In this document: one piece after another, positions 44,644-53,151 of the stretch
How positions within the stretch are numbered: the first letter of the stretch is position 1
Layout of the letters: each line of letters begins with the position of its first letter
From: Billgrantia sulfidoxydans
GTDB taxonomy: Bacteria; Pseudomonadota; Gammaproteobacteria; Pseudomonadales; Halomonadaceae
DNA length: 64,000 nt
Assembly (NCBI RefSeq): GCF_017868775.1
Contig: NZ_CP053381.1
Coordinates: 1,860,001 to 1,924,000, forward strand
Direction: 5' to 3'
The notes under the pieces: generated by a model
Database searches by the model: none
Told to the model about the DNA's origin: nothing
The model's input: the letters and a program-made list of their open reading frames with translations, nothing else
Program-made: the position numbers and the translations under genes

Positions 44644-44727
44644 GGGTGGACTCTCTTATCGTGTCGCAACGCACGTGCCATGTTGCGACGCAGTGGCTGG
44701 GTGTCGCGGATTGTGAAGAGTACACTA

Positions 44728-44741
44728 TATTGATTCCAATA
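44728..44741. promoter_or_regulatory. LysR-type inverted repeat between sbtA-like and lysR genes
   Basis: TATTG-ATTC-CAATA is a perfect 5-bp-arm repeat that contains the T-N11-A form expected for LysR regulators. It is placed between the divergent start codons (44643 and 44800). Confidence 0.55.
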
Positions 44742-44799
44742 AATTGTTTCAGGAAATAGCATTGGTGATCGTCTATAGCGCTCTCTTCGGGACCCACGA

Positions 44800-45759
44800 A
44801 TGAACGTTCGCCACCTGACGTTTCGGCTTCTGCAGGTGTACACCGCCGTGGTACGGGCGGGCTCGGTCAGTGAAGCGGCACGTCAACTGCATCTGACCCA
44901 GCCAACCGTTTCCCAGCAGCTCAAGCGACTGGGCGAGGCGGTGGGCGAGCCACTATTGAACGTGCGCCAGGGTCGGCTGGTGCCCACGGAGGCGGGGCGG
45001 GAGCTCTACCGCGCCAGCCGCGAGGTGCTGGGCCGCTTCGATGACTTCCAGGACTACCTCACCGCACTGCGTGGCGGCGAGCGGGGGCGCTTCAGCATCG
45101 CCCTGGTCAATACCGCCCAGTACGTGCTGCCGCGCCTGCTCGGCCCCTACAGCCACGCCTTTCCCGATGTCGACGTGACCCTGCATATCGGCAACCGCCG
45201 CCAGATGCTGACGCGCTTCGAGCGCCAGGACGACGATCTCTACGTGTTCAGCCACCCACCGTCGTTGGCTCATGCCCTGGCCGGGCGTTTCCTGCGCAAC
45301 CCGCTGGTGGTGGTGGCACCACAGGGGCACCCTATGGCGAAGCACGAGCGCATCGCCATGGGCGAATTGCTGGAGGAGCGCTTCCTGCTGCGCGAACCGG
45401 GTTCGGCCACGCGCATGATGTTCGAGAGCTGGCTGCAGGAGCACGGCCTGTCGCTGGGGCCCACGCTGCAGATGGCCAGTAACGAGGCGATTCGCGTCGG
45501 CGTCGCGGCCGGCATGGGCCTGGCCGTGCTCTCCGAGCATGTACTGCCGCCGGAGCATCCGGATATCGTCATCCTGCCGGTGGCAGGCTTCCCTATCGAG
45601 AGCCACTGGCAGTTCATCGTGCGCCGCGACCGCCGCCTGCCTCACGCCGCGCTGGGCTTCCTGCGCTTCGCCGCGGGGCATCTCGACGAGTGTGTCGAGC
45701 CGCGCTTCGTGGCCAACGAGCTGGAGGCGATGCTGGGGCGGTTGGAAGACCCCTCATGA
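44800..45759 (+). CDS. LysR-family regulator, CbbR/CysB-like
   Basis: Regulator of 319 residues. The DNA-binding domain reads FRLLQVYTAVVRAGSVSEAA, then TQPTVSQQLKRLGEAVG; the effector domain contains RFSIALVNTAQYVLPRLLGP and SNEAIRVGVAAGMGLAVLSE. The sequence recalls CbbR-type LysR proteins that respond to carbon-metabolism signals, which suits a divergent bicarbonate-type transporter. It most likely controls that gene through the inverted repeat at 44728-44741. It converges on tctA, with only five bases between the stop codons. Confidence 0.9.
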   Translation: MNVRHLTFRLLQVYTAVVRAGSVSEAARQLHLTQPTVSQQLKRLGEAVGEPLLNVRQGRLVPTEAGRELYRASREVLGRFDDFQDYLTALRGGERGRFSIALVNTAQYVLPRLLGPYSHAFPDVDVTLHIGNRRQMLTRFERQDDDLYVFSHPPSLAHALAGRFLRNPLVVVAPQGHPMAKHERIAMGELLEERFLLREPGSATRMMFESWLQEHGLSLGPTLQMASNEAIRVGVAAGMGLAVLSEHVLPPEHPDIVILPVAGFPIESHWQFIVRRDRRLPHAALGFLRFAAGHLDECVEPRFVANELEAMLGRLEDPS

Positions 45760-45764
45760 AGGTC

Positions 45765-47270
45765 TCAGGCAGCTTGATCCTGCGACTGGCGACGATGGCG
45801 CAGCGTCTTCCACAGCTGCGAGAGTAGCACCACGGCCAGCAGGGCGATGATGCCCAGCGAGATCGGGCGGGTGAACAGCACCGTCCAGTCGTTCTGGGCA
45901 ATCAGCATGGTCAAGCGGAAGTTCTGCTCCGCCATGGGACCCAGCAGTACCCCCAGTACCACGGGCGCGAGCGGGAAGCCGAGCCGGTTCAGCAGGTAGC
46001 CGGCCAGGCCGAAGGCCAGCATGACATAGAGATCCGTCACGTTGCCGTTCACGGTGTAGACGCCCACCGCCATCAGCACCAGAGTGGTGGGCACCAGCAG
46101 TGCGGAGGGCATGCGCAGCACCTGGGCGAACAGGCGCGTGGCGACCATGCCGCCGAGCAGCAATAGCAGCATGGCCGTCAGCAGCATCTGCCACATGAAG
46201 CCGAACACCACGTCGGGGGAGCGGGTGAACAGCTGCGGGCCGGGCTGCAGCCCATGGATCATCAGTGCGCCCAGTACCAGTGCCGCCACCAGGTTGCCGG
46301 GAATGCCCAGCGTCAGCGAGGGGATCATGGCCGCCGCGTTGTCGGCGCTGTTGCCGGACTCCGCCGCGGCGACGCCGACCGGATTGCCGCTGCCGAAGGT
46401 CTCGGGGTCCGGCGCCTTGCGCTTGGCCTCGTTGTAGCTGAGCAGGGCGGCCAGGTTGCCGCCGGCGCCCGGCAGGATGCCCACGGCCACGCCGATCAGC
46501 GAGGAGCGGCTCCAGGTACGCCAGTGGCGGCGCAGCAGGCCCAGGCTGCCGCCGCTTGGCTTGGCGCGAAAACTGTCGCTGTTGAAGTAGGATTCGTTGC
46601 GCTTTTCCGCCATCTCGAGCACTGGCGGCACGGCATACAGCCCGATCAGTACGATGAGCAGCTCGAAGCCGCCTGACAGGTAGAGCGAATCGAAGGTGAA
46701 GCGCTCTTCGCCGCTGATGGTATCGATGCCCACCAGGCCGATGATGACGCCGAGCAGGGCGCTGAGCATGCCCTTGCTGACATCCTTGCCCACCAGCACG
46801 GCGATGCTGACGAGGCCGAACACGGCCACCCAGAAGTACTCCGCGGGGCCGAACGCCAGGGTCACCTTGGCCAGCATGGGGGCCAGCGTCATCAGGGCCA
46901 GGGCGCTGACGATACCGCCGATGGCGGACGACCAGCAGGCCGTCTTCAGGGCCAGCCCGCCTTCGCCCTGGCGCGTCATCGGATAGCCGTCGAAGGTGGT
47001 GGCGATGGCGGCGGGCGTGCCGGGAATGTTGAGCAGGATGGCGGGAATGGCACCACCGTACATGGAGCCGTTGTAGATCCCGGCGACTAGCCCGAGGGCA
47101 ATGATGGGGTCGAAGCCGTAGGTCAGCGGCAGCATCAGGGCAATGGCCATGACCGGATTCAAGCCGGGCAGCGCGCCGATCAGGATGCCGATCAGCGTGC
47201 CGACGAACAGGCTGATCAGCGAGCCGAGCTGCAGGGCCACCGGCAGCGCATTCAGGAGCGATTCGAACAT
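45765..47270 (-). CDS. tctA: Tripartite tricarboxylate transporter, large membrane subunit TctA
   Basis: Membrane protein of 501 residues with about twelve segments. The conserved start has LFVGTLIGILIGALPGLNPV, with GGAIPAILLNIPGTPAAIAT and GILPGAGGNLAALLSYNEAK further on; these glycine/proline-rich loops are TctA signatures. It forms the transport channel of a TTT system using the ion gradient, with TctB and a periplasmic TctC. It is the last gene of gntR-tctC-tctB-tctA, 15 bases after tctB. Confidence 0.95.
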   Translation of the reverse strand: MFESLLNALPVALQLGSLISLFVGTLIGILIGALPGLNPVMAIALMLPLTYGFDPIIALGLVAGIYNGSMYGGAIPAILLNIPGTPAAIATTFDGYPMTRQGEGGLALKTACWSSAIGGIVSALALMTLAPMLAKVTLAFGPAEYFWVAVFGLVSIAVLVGKDVSKGMLSALLGVIIGLVGIDTISGEERFTFDSLYLSGGFELLIVLIGLYAVPPVLEMAEKRNESYFNSDSFRAKPSGGSLGLLRRHWRTWSRSSLIGVAVGILPGAGGNLAALLSYNEAKRKAPDPETFGSGNPVGVAAAESGNSADNAAAMIPSLTLGIPGNLVAALVLGALMIHGLQPGPQLFTRSPDVVFGFMWQMLLTAMLLLLLGGMVATRLFAQVLRMPSALLVPTTLVLMAVGVYTVNGNVTDLYVMLAFGLAGYLLNRLGFPLAPVVLGVLLGPMAEQNFRLTMLIAQNDWTVLFTRPISLGIIALLAVVLLSQLWKTLRHRRQSQDQAA

Positions 47271-47285
47271 GAGCGGGACCCTATT

Positions 47286-47765
47286 CTAGGAGGCGAGGAA
47301 GAACTCGACGGGCAAGGGGCGCTTGAGCACCACGGCGAACAGGGCGTACAGCAGCGTGATGAAGCCCAGGGTGATGCCCGCCACCACGGCGGGGCGCCGC
47401 TCTCCCAGCAGCACGGCCAGCAGCGTGATGAACAGGGCGCTGGTGGTATAGAAGCCGACGATCGGCAGGGCCGTGTAGTACACCAGACAGCAGCCTAGCG
47501 TCACCGAGAAGCGCGCCGGGTGATCGACCAGGGCGGGAGCAGGATGGGTCGTCATATGGCCACCGGTGGCGGCATCGGTCGTGGCGCGCGCGGCCAGCAC
47601 GCTCTTCATGCCTCGCCAGATCAGGGGCAGGGAGAACGCGCCCATCAGGGTGCCCACCCCGATGGGAACGTAGGCGGCATCGGCAAAGAAGTCCTTCCCC
47701 ATCCAGACGGTGGTGACGCCAATGATGAGGAAGGCAATGCCAGAGAAGAGATCTCTGTAGTTCAT
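47286..47765 (-). CDS. tctB: Tripartite tricarboxylate transporter, small membrane subunit TctB
   Basis: Membrane protein of 159 residues with four hydrophobic segments (LFSGIAFLIIGVTTVWMGK, VGTLMGAFSLPLIWRGM, FSVTLGCCLVYYTALPIVGF, VVAGITLGFITLLYALFAVV), the size and shape of TctB. The ATG at 47765 (MNYRDLF) gives the normal length. It lies between tctC and tctA in the same transcription unit. TctB sequences are poorly conserved, so the call leans on position and topology. Confidence 0.88.
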   Translation of the reverse strand: MNYRDLFSGIAFLIIGVTTVWMGKDFFADAAYVPIGVGTLMGAFSLPLIWRGMKSVLAARATTDAATGGHMTTHPAPALVDHPARFSVTLGCCLVYYTALPIVGFYTTSALFITLLAVLLGERRPAVVAGITLGFITLLYALFAVVLKRPLPVEFFLAS

Positions 47766-47788
47766 GGTCTTATCGATGCCTTTGCCGG

Positions 47789-48748
47789 TCACTGTTGCTT
47801 GAGGCCGAGGTATTCCAGGGTCTCGCCGATGGCCTGGGTCTCCTGCTCCAGGCGCTCGCGCAGGGCTTCGCCACGCACCAGGTTGAGGGTTTCGCCCTGG
47901 GCGGCGAGGAATTCCTGGAACTCCGGGTGCTCCACGGCGCGGGCCACGGCATCGGCGACCGCTTCGGCGCGCTCTTCCTCCATGCCTTCCGGGCCCAGCA
48001 TCATGCGCCAGAGCACGGTTTCGAGCTCGGGGTGGCCCAGGGCGGCGAGGCCGGATGCCTGGGGCAGGGCCTTGTTGTCGTCGGCGGAGGTCACCAGCAG
48101 GCACTTGGCCTGGCCTTCTTCCACATAGGGCAGCACCGGTGTGATGGAGCCCCCGTAGATGTCGACGTGGCCGCCGAGGAAGTTCTGCAGGGTCTCGCCG
48201 GCACCGCCGAAGGGAATCGGGCGGGCGGTGATGTCGTAGGCTTCGAAGATCCGCTCCGCCGCCAGGCGCATGGTGCCGCCGACGCCATCGTTGCCATAGG
48301 TGTACTTGCCGGGGTTGGCTTGCAGCTCGGCAAGGAACTCCTCGCCGCTCTCGGCGGGGAAGTCGGGCGCGACGCAGAGGGTGTAGGCGCTCTGCGAGGT
48401 ACTGGTGATGGGGGTCAGCGTCTCGTAGGAGTACTGCACGCGCTGCATGTGCGGCACCGTGGTGATGGGGCTGTTCCAGGTGGAAAGCAGGGTATAGCCA
48501 TCGGGCCGCGCCCGGGAGAACTGGTTGACGCCGATGGCGCCGCCGCCGCCTGCCACGTTGAGCACGGCGACGGGTTGGCCCAGCTCCTCCTCGAGGTACT
48601 GGTTGAGCATGCGCGCCACGTTGTCGGTGCCGCCGCCCGCCGGTGCCGGCACGATGAGCTCGATGGGGCGGTCGGGATAGTCGGCCATGGCCGGGGTGAA
48701 GGCAAGGGCCGATACGGTAGCGGTGGTGAGGAGCAGCGTGGTTTTCAT
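47789..48748 (-). CDS. tctC: Tripartite tricarboxylate transporter, periplasmic binding protein TctC
   Basis: Secreted solute-binding protein of 319 residues. The ATG at 48748 gives a good Sec signal peptide (MKTTLLLTTATVSALAFTPAMA, cleavage about residue 22). Mature protein features are YPDRPIELIVPAPAGGGTDN and GGTMRLAAERIFEAYDI, with FGGAGETLQNFLGGHVD, all typical of TctC/Bug proteins. It delivers a carboxylate to TctAB. The ligand is unknown; the nearby lactonase-like hydrolase suggests an aromatic- or lactone-derived di- or tricarboxylate. Confidence 0.92.
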   Translation of the reverse strand: MKTTLLLTTATVSALAFTPAMADYPDRPIELIVPAPAGGGTDNVARMLNQYLEEELGQPVAVLNVAGGGGAIGVNQFSRARPDGYTLLSTWNSPITTVPHMQRVQYSYETLTPITSTSQSAYTLCVAPDFPAESGEEFLAELQANPGKYTYGNDGVGGTMRLAAERIFEAYDITARPIPFGGAGETLQNFLGGHVDIYGGSITPVLPYVEEGQAKCLLVTSADDNKALPQASGLAALGHPELETVLWRMMLGPEGMEEERAEAVADAVARAVEHPEFQEFLAAQGETLNLVRGEALRERLEQETQAIGETLEYLGLKQQ

Positions 48749-48804
48749 CTGTCGAACCTGTCGTTGGAGTCGTTGGGACATGGGGGCGGGCATCGAGGCC
48801 CGCT

Positions 48805-49563
48805 TCAGGCGTTTTGTTCGCCGAGGGTGACGCGATAGCGGAAACGCTCGGGTCGGCCATGCACGAGTCGATACTCGATGACGCGGCCCATGGGGTTGCG
48901 CGCGATGCGCTCGATGACGGCAACCGGCGAATTGGCAGGCAGCTCCAGGTGCCTGGCGCTTGCCTGGGTGGCGGTGCCGAACGAAAGCTCATCCGTCGCC
49001 GACGTGATGAGAATCCCGAATTCCTGAAGGAAGACGGGGTAGAGCAGCGGTCCCATGTCCTTGGGATCGAGCGCCAGCAGCCCTTCGAAATCGGGCAGGC
49101 GCAGGTAAACCTCCTCGAACAGCATCGGTTCGCCGGACCACTGGCGAACGCGCTCGAGCTTGATGCAGCGCGTCGCCTCCGGCTCGCCGAAGGCCAGCCG
49201 GACCTCGGCAGGCGTTTCAACCTCCTCACGGCTGAGAATGCGGCTCTCCGGAATCATGGAGCCGTCGGGATCGTCGGCATCGTGCACATGGAAGAAGCGG
49301 AACAGGTCGGCGCGAAACGCCGGCTGCTTGACGAAGGTGCCGGTGCCGCGGCGCCGCTCCAGCAGGCCTTCGTCCACGAGCTGCTTCAGCGCCATGCGCA
49401 TGGTGGCCAGCGCCACGCCGTACTCTTCGGCCAGGCGGTTCTCCGAGGGGATCGTGTCGCCCGGCGACCACTCCCCATTGGCGATCCGCGACGCCAACTG
49501 GTCGCGCAGCCGGGCATAGAGGGGAAGGCGCCCGTCGGCTTGGGGCATGCGCAGTGCACACAT
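48805..49563 (-). CDS. GntR-family regulator, HutC/UTRA type
   Basis: Regulator of 252 residues. The N-terminal GntR winged helix (residues 15-75: LYARLRDQLASRIANGEWSP, GDTIPSENRLAEEYGVA, LERRRGTGTFVKQP) is followed by a UTRA ligand-binding domain (KLERVRQWSGEPMLFEEVYL, EYRLVHGRPERFRYRV). The start at 49563 has AGGAGA nine bases upstream. It is first in the tct unit and divergent from the amidohydrolase, so it is the likely regulator of both, binding the palindromes at 49634-49661. Confidence 0.92.
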   Translation of the reverse strand: MCALRMPQADGRLPLYARLRDQLASRIANGEWSPGDTIPSENRLAEEYGVALATMRMALKQLVDEGLLERRRGTGTFVKQPAFRADLFRFFHVHDADDPDGSMIPESRILSREEVETPAEVRLAFGEPEATRCIKLERVRQWSGEPMLFEEVYLRLPDFEGLLALDPKDMGPLLYPVFLQEFGILITSATDELSFGTATQASARHLELPANSPVAVIERIARNPMGRVIEYRLVHGRPERFRYRVTLGEQNA

Positions 49564-49633
49564 GGGTTCGTTCTCCTGGATTCGCTGCCTTGTTGCTGTC
49601 ACTAAAGACCAGTGTATACTTCTAGTCAACCGA

Positions 49634-49661
49634 TTCTCTAGAGAACTAGACTTAAGTCTAG
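49634..49661. promoter_or_regulatory. Adjacent palindromes in the gntR-amidohydrolase promoter
   Basis: TTCTCTAGAGAA (49634-49645) is followed at once by CTAGACTTAAGTCTAG (49646-49661). Both are perfect palindromes, of 12 and 16 bases. They lie between the divergent GntR and amidohydrolase genes and are probable GntR operators. Confidence 0.7.
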
Positions 49662-49766
49662 GTGAGACGCCCTTGAGTATTCGGCCACGGGCCTGGCGGG
49701 TGGGAAAGCTGGGGGTGAGGACGTCGGTGAGGAAAGTCGGTGAGAAAAGCAGGTGAGGAAACCAGA

Positions 49767-50561
49767 GTGAAGCAAGGGTTCGACTGTCACGCCCACGTCT
49801 ATCCGCAGGTGGATGAGGTCAAGGGCTCCAACTATCGTCCGTCGCGGCCGGCGCCGCTGCATGAGTGGCAGGCACATCTGGAGGCATGCGAGCTTCGCGG
49901 TGGCGTGCTGGTGCAGCCGAGTTTTCTCGGCCACGACAACCGTGAGCTGTTGCGGATCCTCGGCGAACTGGGGGGGAACTACCGCGGAGTGGTGCAGCTT
50001 CCCAAGGAGGCCAGCCTGACCGAAATGCGCCAGCTCGATGCGGCCGGCATCGTCGGCGTGCGCTGGAACCTGATCGAACGGCGCCGCGAACTTCCCGACC
50101 TGGAGGATCCGCAATGGATCGATTTCCTCGACCGGCTGAAGGCGCTGGACTGGCACCTGGAGCTGCACCTCGAGGGGGATCGCCTGCCCGAACTCTTCCC
50201 CGCGCTGCACGAGCACGGCGTCACCCTGGTGATCGATCACCTGGGGCTGCCCGTCGAGGCCGCCCCCGCCGACGATGCCGGTTTCCGCCTGTTGCTGGAA
50301 GCCGGCCGGTACGGCCGCACCTGGGTCAAGCTGTCGGGGCCTTATCGTTCCCCGGTGCGCGACCTGCGACCCCATGTGGGCGAGCTGCTGAACGAGCTGG
50401 GGCGCGAGCGGCTGGTGTGGGGCAGCGACTGGCCCTGGACCCGTCATGAAGGCAAGCATAGCTATCGCGATACCGTCGACTGGCTGGCCGACTGGGTCGG
50501 CGACGATGACCGGCGCGTGATCCTGAACGATTCCCCGCGAGAGCTGTTTCGCCTCGATTGA
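49767..50561 (+). CDS. Amidohydrolase_2-family hydrolase, lactonase-like
   Basis: TIM-barrel metal hydrolase of 264 residues. GFDCHAHVYP near the start carries the HxH metal motif, VTLVIDHLGLP supplies a further His, and LVWGSDWPWTRHE supplies the catalytic Asp. The family includes 2-pyrone-4,6-dicarboxylate lactonase and related lactone hydrolases. GTG at 49767 is chosen because GAGGAAA lies seven bases upstream; an in-frame GTG at 49740 is possible. It is divergent from gntR-tctCBA, so it probably acts on the imported carboxylate or its lactone. Confidence 0.85.
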   Translation: MKQGFDCHAHVYPQVDEVKGSNYRPSRPAPLHEWQAHLEACELRGGVLVQPSFLGHDNRELLRILGELGGNYRGVVQLPKEASLTEMRQLDAAGIVGVRWNLIERRRELPDLEDPQWIDFLDRLKALDWHLELHLEGDRLPELFPALHEHGVTLVIDHLGLPVEAAPADDAGFRLLLEAGRYGRTWVKLSGPYRSPVRDLRPHVGELLNELGRERLVWGSDWPWTRHEGKHSYRDTVDWLADWVGDDDRRVILNDSPRELFRLD

Positions 50562-50589
50562 CGCAAACCCGATGGTCAAGCCCGGCAGG

Positions 50590-50628
50590 CAGAGGCCCGG
50601 ACCACTGTCGCAAGCGTCTGGGCCTCTG
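50590..50628. terminator. Hairpin between convergent amidohydrolase and monooxygenase genes
   Basis: CAGAGGCCC (50590-50598) and GGGCCTCTG (50620-50628) make a 9-bp stem with a 21-base loop. It lies between two convergent stop codons. There is no clear U-tract on either strand. Confidence 0.45.
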
Positions 50629-50642
50629 CGCCTCGTCGAAGT

Positions 50643-51935
50643 TCAGGCGAAGCTGCCGTGGCGATGGCCGGCCCTGGCCAGCCATCCGGCCAGGTGAAGG
50701 CTGAGATCGCGGGCGTCGTCGTCGGCGCCGTGGATGGCGCCCGACTTGCGCCGCCGCATGAAGGGCAGGCCCATGGCGTAGAGGCCCGGCGCCACCACGC
50801 CGCCGTCGTGCCGCAGGCGTCCGCGGGCATCGAATACCGGTGCGTCCAGCCAGCTGAAGTCTGGCTTGAAGCCGGTGGCCCACAGCACCGTGCGGATTTC
50901 GCCGCCGGCCAGGTCGAGCCCGAGGCAGGGTCGCTGCGGCACGCGGGTGGACGGCAGGGGTTCCGGGGCGGGCAGGGCATCGTGCCAGTCGTGGGCAATG
51001 GCCCAGGCATCCAGGTTCTCGAGCAGCCGCACCAGCTTGAGGTCTGCCGCCGTGGCGTGCATGGCAAGCGACCCCGAGAACTGCAGCCGGGTGCCGGCCA
51101 GGCCCGCCAGACGGCCGACCAGACGAACGCCGCGCTCGCTCAGGGCGTTGAGGTCCAGGTCCTGCGGCTCGACGCTGCCCAGCAGCTGCGGCGAGGGCTG
51201 ACGCCGGGCGCGGGCCAGGTCGTCCACCTCGTCGAAGCGCTGGTCGAGCATCCCGGCGTGCTCCAGCCACCACTGGATGTCGCGGCCCCGGTAACGCCGT
51301 GGCATGCGCAGGTGCTCGCCCACGGCCAGCGTCACGGGTCGCCCGCTGCGCTGGATCTCGTCGGCCAGCTGCACGCCGGTGGCCGAGGCGCCCACCACCA
51401 GCACGCCGCCCGGCGGCAACTGCTCCGGGCGACGATACGCATGGGGCGTGAGGCTTTCGACCCAGGGCGGCAGGGCTGCGGCCATGGCGGGCACGGCGGG
51501 AAGCTGGCAGGCGCCGGTGGCGATCACCACCGCCCGGCAGCGCCAGTCGCCCCGGTCGGTCACTACCCGGTAGCCGCCGTCCGCCGGCCAGACCGTTTTC
51601 ACTACGGTGCCGGTATGCAGCGGGGCCGAGAGGCCCCGTGCATAGTCGTCGAGAAAGGCGATCAGCTCCGCCATGCCCATGAAGCCTTCCGGCTCCGGCC
51701 CGGCATAGGCCTGGCCGGGCAGCCGGCATTGCCAGTTGGGCGTGAGCAGGCGCAGCGACTCCCAGCGTTCGTTGCGCCAGGCGTTGGCCACCTCGCCGCG
51801 CTCCAGGAGAACGTGGTCGATGCCGCGCTGCGCCAGGTGGTGGCTCATGGCAAGCCCCGCATGTCCCGCGCCGATGACCACGGTGGTCACGACGCGGGCC
51901 GGGCGATGCAGCGGGCGTTGATGCCCTGCGCTCAT
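50643..51935 (-). CDS. FAD/NAD(P)-dependent flavin monooxygenase-like protein
   Basis: Protein of 430 residues. The FAD motif VVIGAGHAGLAMSHHLAQRG is near residues 18-37 and a second NADP-type Rossmann motif, VLVVGASATGVQLADEI, is in the middle. WRNERWESLRLLTPN and the late WATGFKPDFSWLD segment are also typical of CzcO/flavin-containing monooxygenases. The substrate is unknown. Its start overlaps the OsmC stop by ATGA, so osmC-monooxygenase is one unit on the minus strand. Confidence 0.88.
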   Translation of the reverse strand: MSAGHQRPLHRPARVVTTVVIGAGHAGLAMSHHLAQRGIDHVLLERGEVANAWRNERWESLRLLTPNWQCRLPGQAYAGPEPEGFMGMAELIAFLDDYARGLSAPLHTGTVVKTVWPADGGYRVVTDRGDWRCRAVVIATGACQLPAVPAMAAALPPWVESLTPHAYRRPEQLPPGGVLVVGASATGVQLADEIQRSGRPVTLAVGEHLRMPRRYRGRDIQWWLEHAGMLDQRFDEVDDLARARRQPSPQLLGSVEPQDLDLNALSERGVRLVGRLAGLAGTRLQFSGSLAMHATAADLKLVRLLENLDAWAIAHDWHDALPAPEPLPSTRVPQRPCLGLDLAGGEIRTVLWATGFKPDFSWLDAPVFDARGRLRHDGGVVAPGLYAMGLPFMRRRKSGAIHGADDDARDLSLHLAGWLARAGHRHGSFA

Positions 51936-52492
51936 TTCACCGCCACCTTCACGTGGGTCGGGTTGGTGAGCAGGTCGTAGACCGCCGAGCGCTTCTGCGA
52001 CTGGGCCACCAGCGCCTCGATATCGGCGCGACTGGCATCGGCGTCGATCTCGAACATCACGCGGATGTCGTCGAAGCCGTTGCGCACGTCGGGGTCCATG
52101 CCGAGGATGCCCTGGATGTCCATGTCGCCTTCCACCGTGGCCTTGACCGAGTGCAGCTGAATGTCGCGATGCTGGGCCACGGCGGCCACGCCGGCGGTGA
52201 GGCAGGCGGCCAGGCCGACCAGCACGTACTCCACCGGGGTGGGGCCGTGGTCCTCGGCGGCGAACACCTCGGGGTGATCCGCCTCGAAGGTGGAGCGTGA
52301 GCGGTGCCGCTGGGTTTCGCCCAGGCCATGGAAGTCCTCGACGGCGATACGGCTATGGGTGCCACGGACCCAGTCGCAGTGGGCGCGCCAGGTAAAACGG
52401 GCGGCGGCGGGGGCCTGGGACAGCACCTCGCGGGCGCCCAGCAGGGCGGTGACGTTGACGCCGTTGTCGATCGGTTGGGTGGCGGTGTGCAT
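51932..52492 (-). CDS. OsmC-family protein
   Basis: Protein of 186 residues with the OsmC/Ohr fold signature. GPTPVEYVLVGLAACLTAGV carries the nucleophilic Cys position. The second, resolving Cys seen in classical Ohr is replaced by Ser (SQKRSAVYDLLTNP), so a disulfide peroxidase cycle as in Ohr is unlikely; some OsmC subfamilies do show Ser here. Coupled by overlap to the flavin monooxygenase. A role in thiol or electrophile handling is a reasonable inference. Confidence 0.88.
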   Translation of the reverse strand: MHTATQPIDNGVNVTALLGAREVLSQAPAAARFTWRAHCDWVRGTHSRIAVEDFHGLGETQRHRSRSTFEADHPEVFAAEDHGPTPVEYVLVGLAACLTAGVAAVAQHRDIQLHSVKATVEGDMDIQGILGMDPDVRNGFDDIRVMFEIDADASRADIEALVAQSQKRSAVYDLLTNPTHVKVAVK

Positions 52493-52599
52493 CTAGACTC
52501 TCCTCGTATTGTTTTGTCTCGTCATGGATTGACCGTCAGCGGTCAACGGCGAGATTCGACGCGCTTGGTGTGAGTCAGCGTGGGAGAGGGCGTGGTTTT

Positions 52600-53151
52600 T
52601 CAGGCCGCCGGCGTGGAATCCACCTCGGGTGCGATGCGCCGGAAGGCCCAGATGCGGGTGACCGGCATGCCGGCCTGATGCTGGGCCAGGCGTACCGATT
52701 CGGCATCCGGGGCGTGGTAGAGACAGAGCATGCGCTGCCGGTCGAGCGAGAAGAAGGTGCGCAGGAAGCGCACCTGGTGATTGTTCAGGCACGCCGCCCC
52801 GGCATCCTCCAGGGCCTGGATCGCCTCGAAGGTCACCGGGGCCGCGAAGTGGCGCTCCACCATCACGCTGGCGGCCGCCAGCGCTGCGGGTCTCAAGGCG
52901 GGGGCATCGTACACCCTGCCGGCCCACAGTGAGCTGACGTCGGCGCCGGCCTGGCGCAGGCCGATGCGCGCCGATTCCACGTCGGGCGCCCGGAAGTGAC
53001 AGACCAGGCGGCGTCCGTCCCGTGCCAGCAGGCTCTCTTCCCAGCGAATCCGATGCAGGTCGAAACAGGGCAGGGCCGCTTCGCTCAGCGAGCGCACGCG
53101 CTGCGGTTCGAGGGGGCGGTCGAAGCCGCGCTCGAGGATGACGTCGGTCAT
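52600..53151 (-). CDS. Duplicated DUF4242 (nickel-binding-like) protein
   Basis: Protein of 183 residues made of two similar halves of about 75 residues each. The first starts ILERGFDRPLEPQRVRSLSE and ends GADVSSLWAG. The second starts VERHFAAPVTFEAIQALEDA and ends GMPVTRIWAF. Each half contains a CHFRAPD/CLYHAPD segment and the R-W-F pattern of DUF4242 (SCO4226-type) ferredoxin-like domains. Its start overlaps the stop of the BTAD regulator by ATGA, so they are co-translated. The role is unknown; internal duplication could form a complete metal or ligand site within one chain. Confidence 0.75.
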   Translation of the reverse strand: MTDVILERGFDRPLEPQRVRSLSEAALPCFDLHRIRWEESLLARDGRRLVCHFRAPDVESARIGLRQAGADVSSLWAGRVYDAPALRPAALAAASVMVERHFAAPVTFEAIQALEDAGAACLNNHQVRFLRTFFSLDRQRMLCLYHAPDAESVRLAQHQAGMPVTRIWAFRRIAPEVDSTPAA

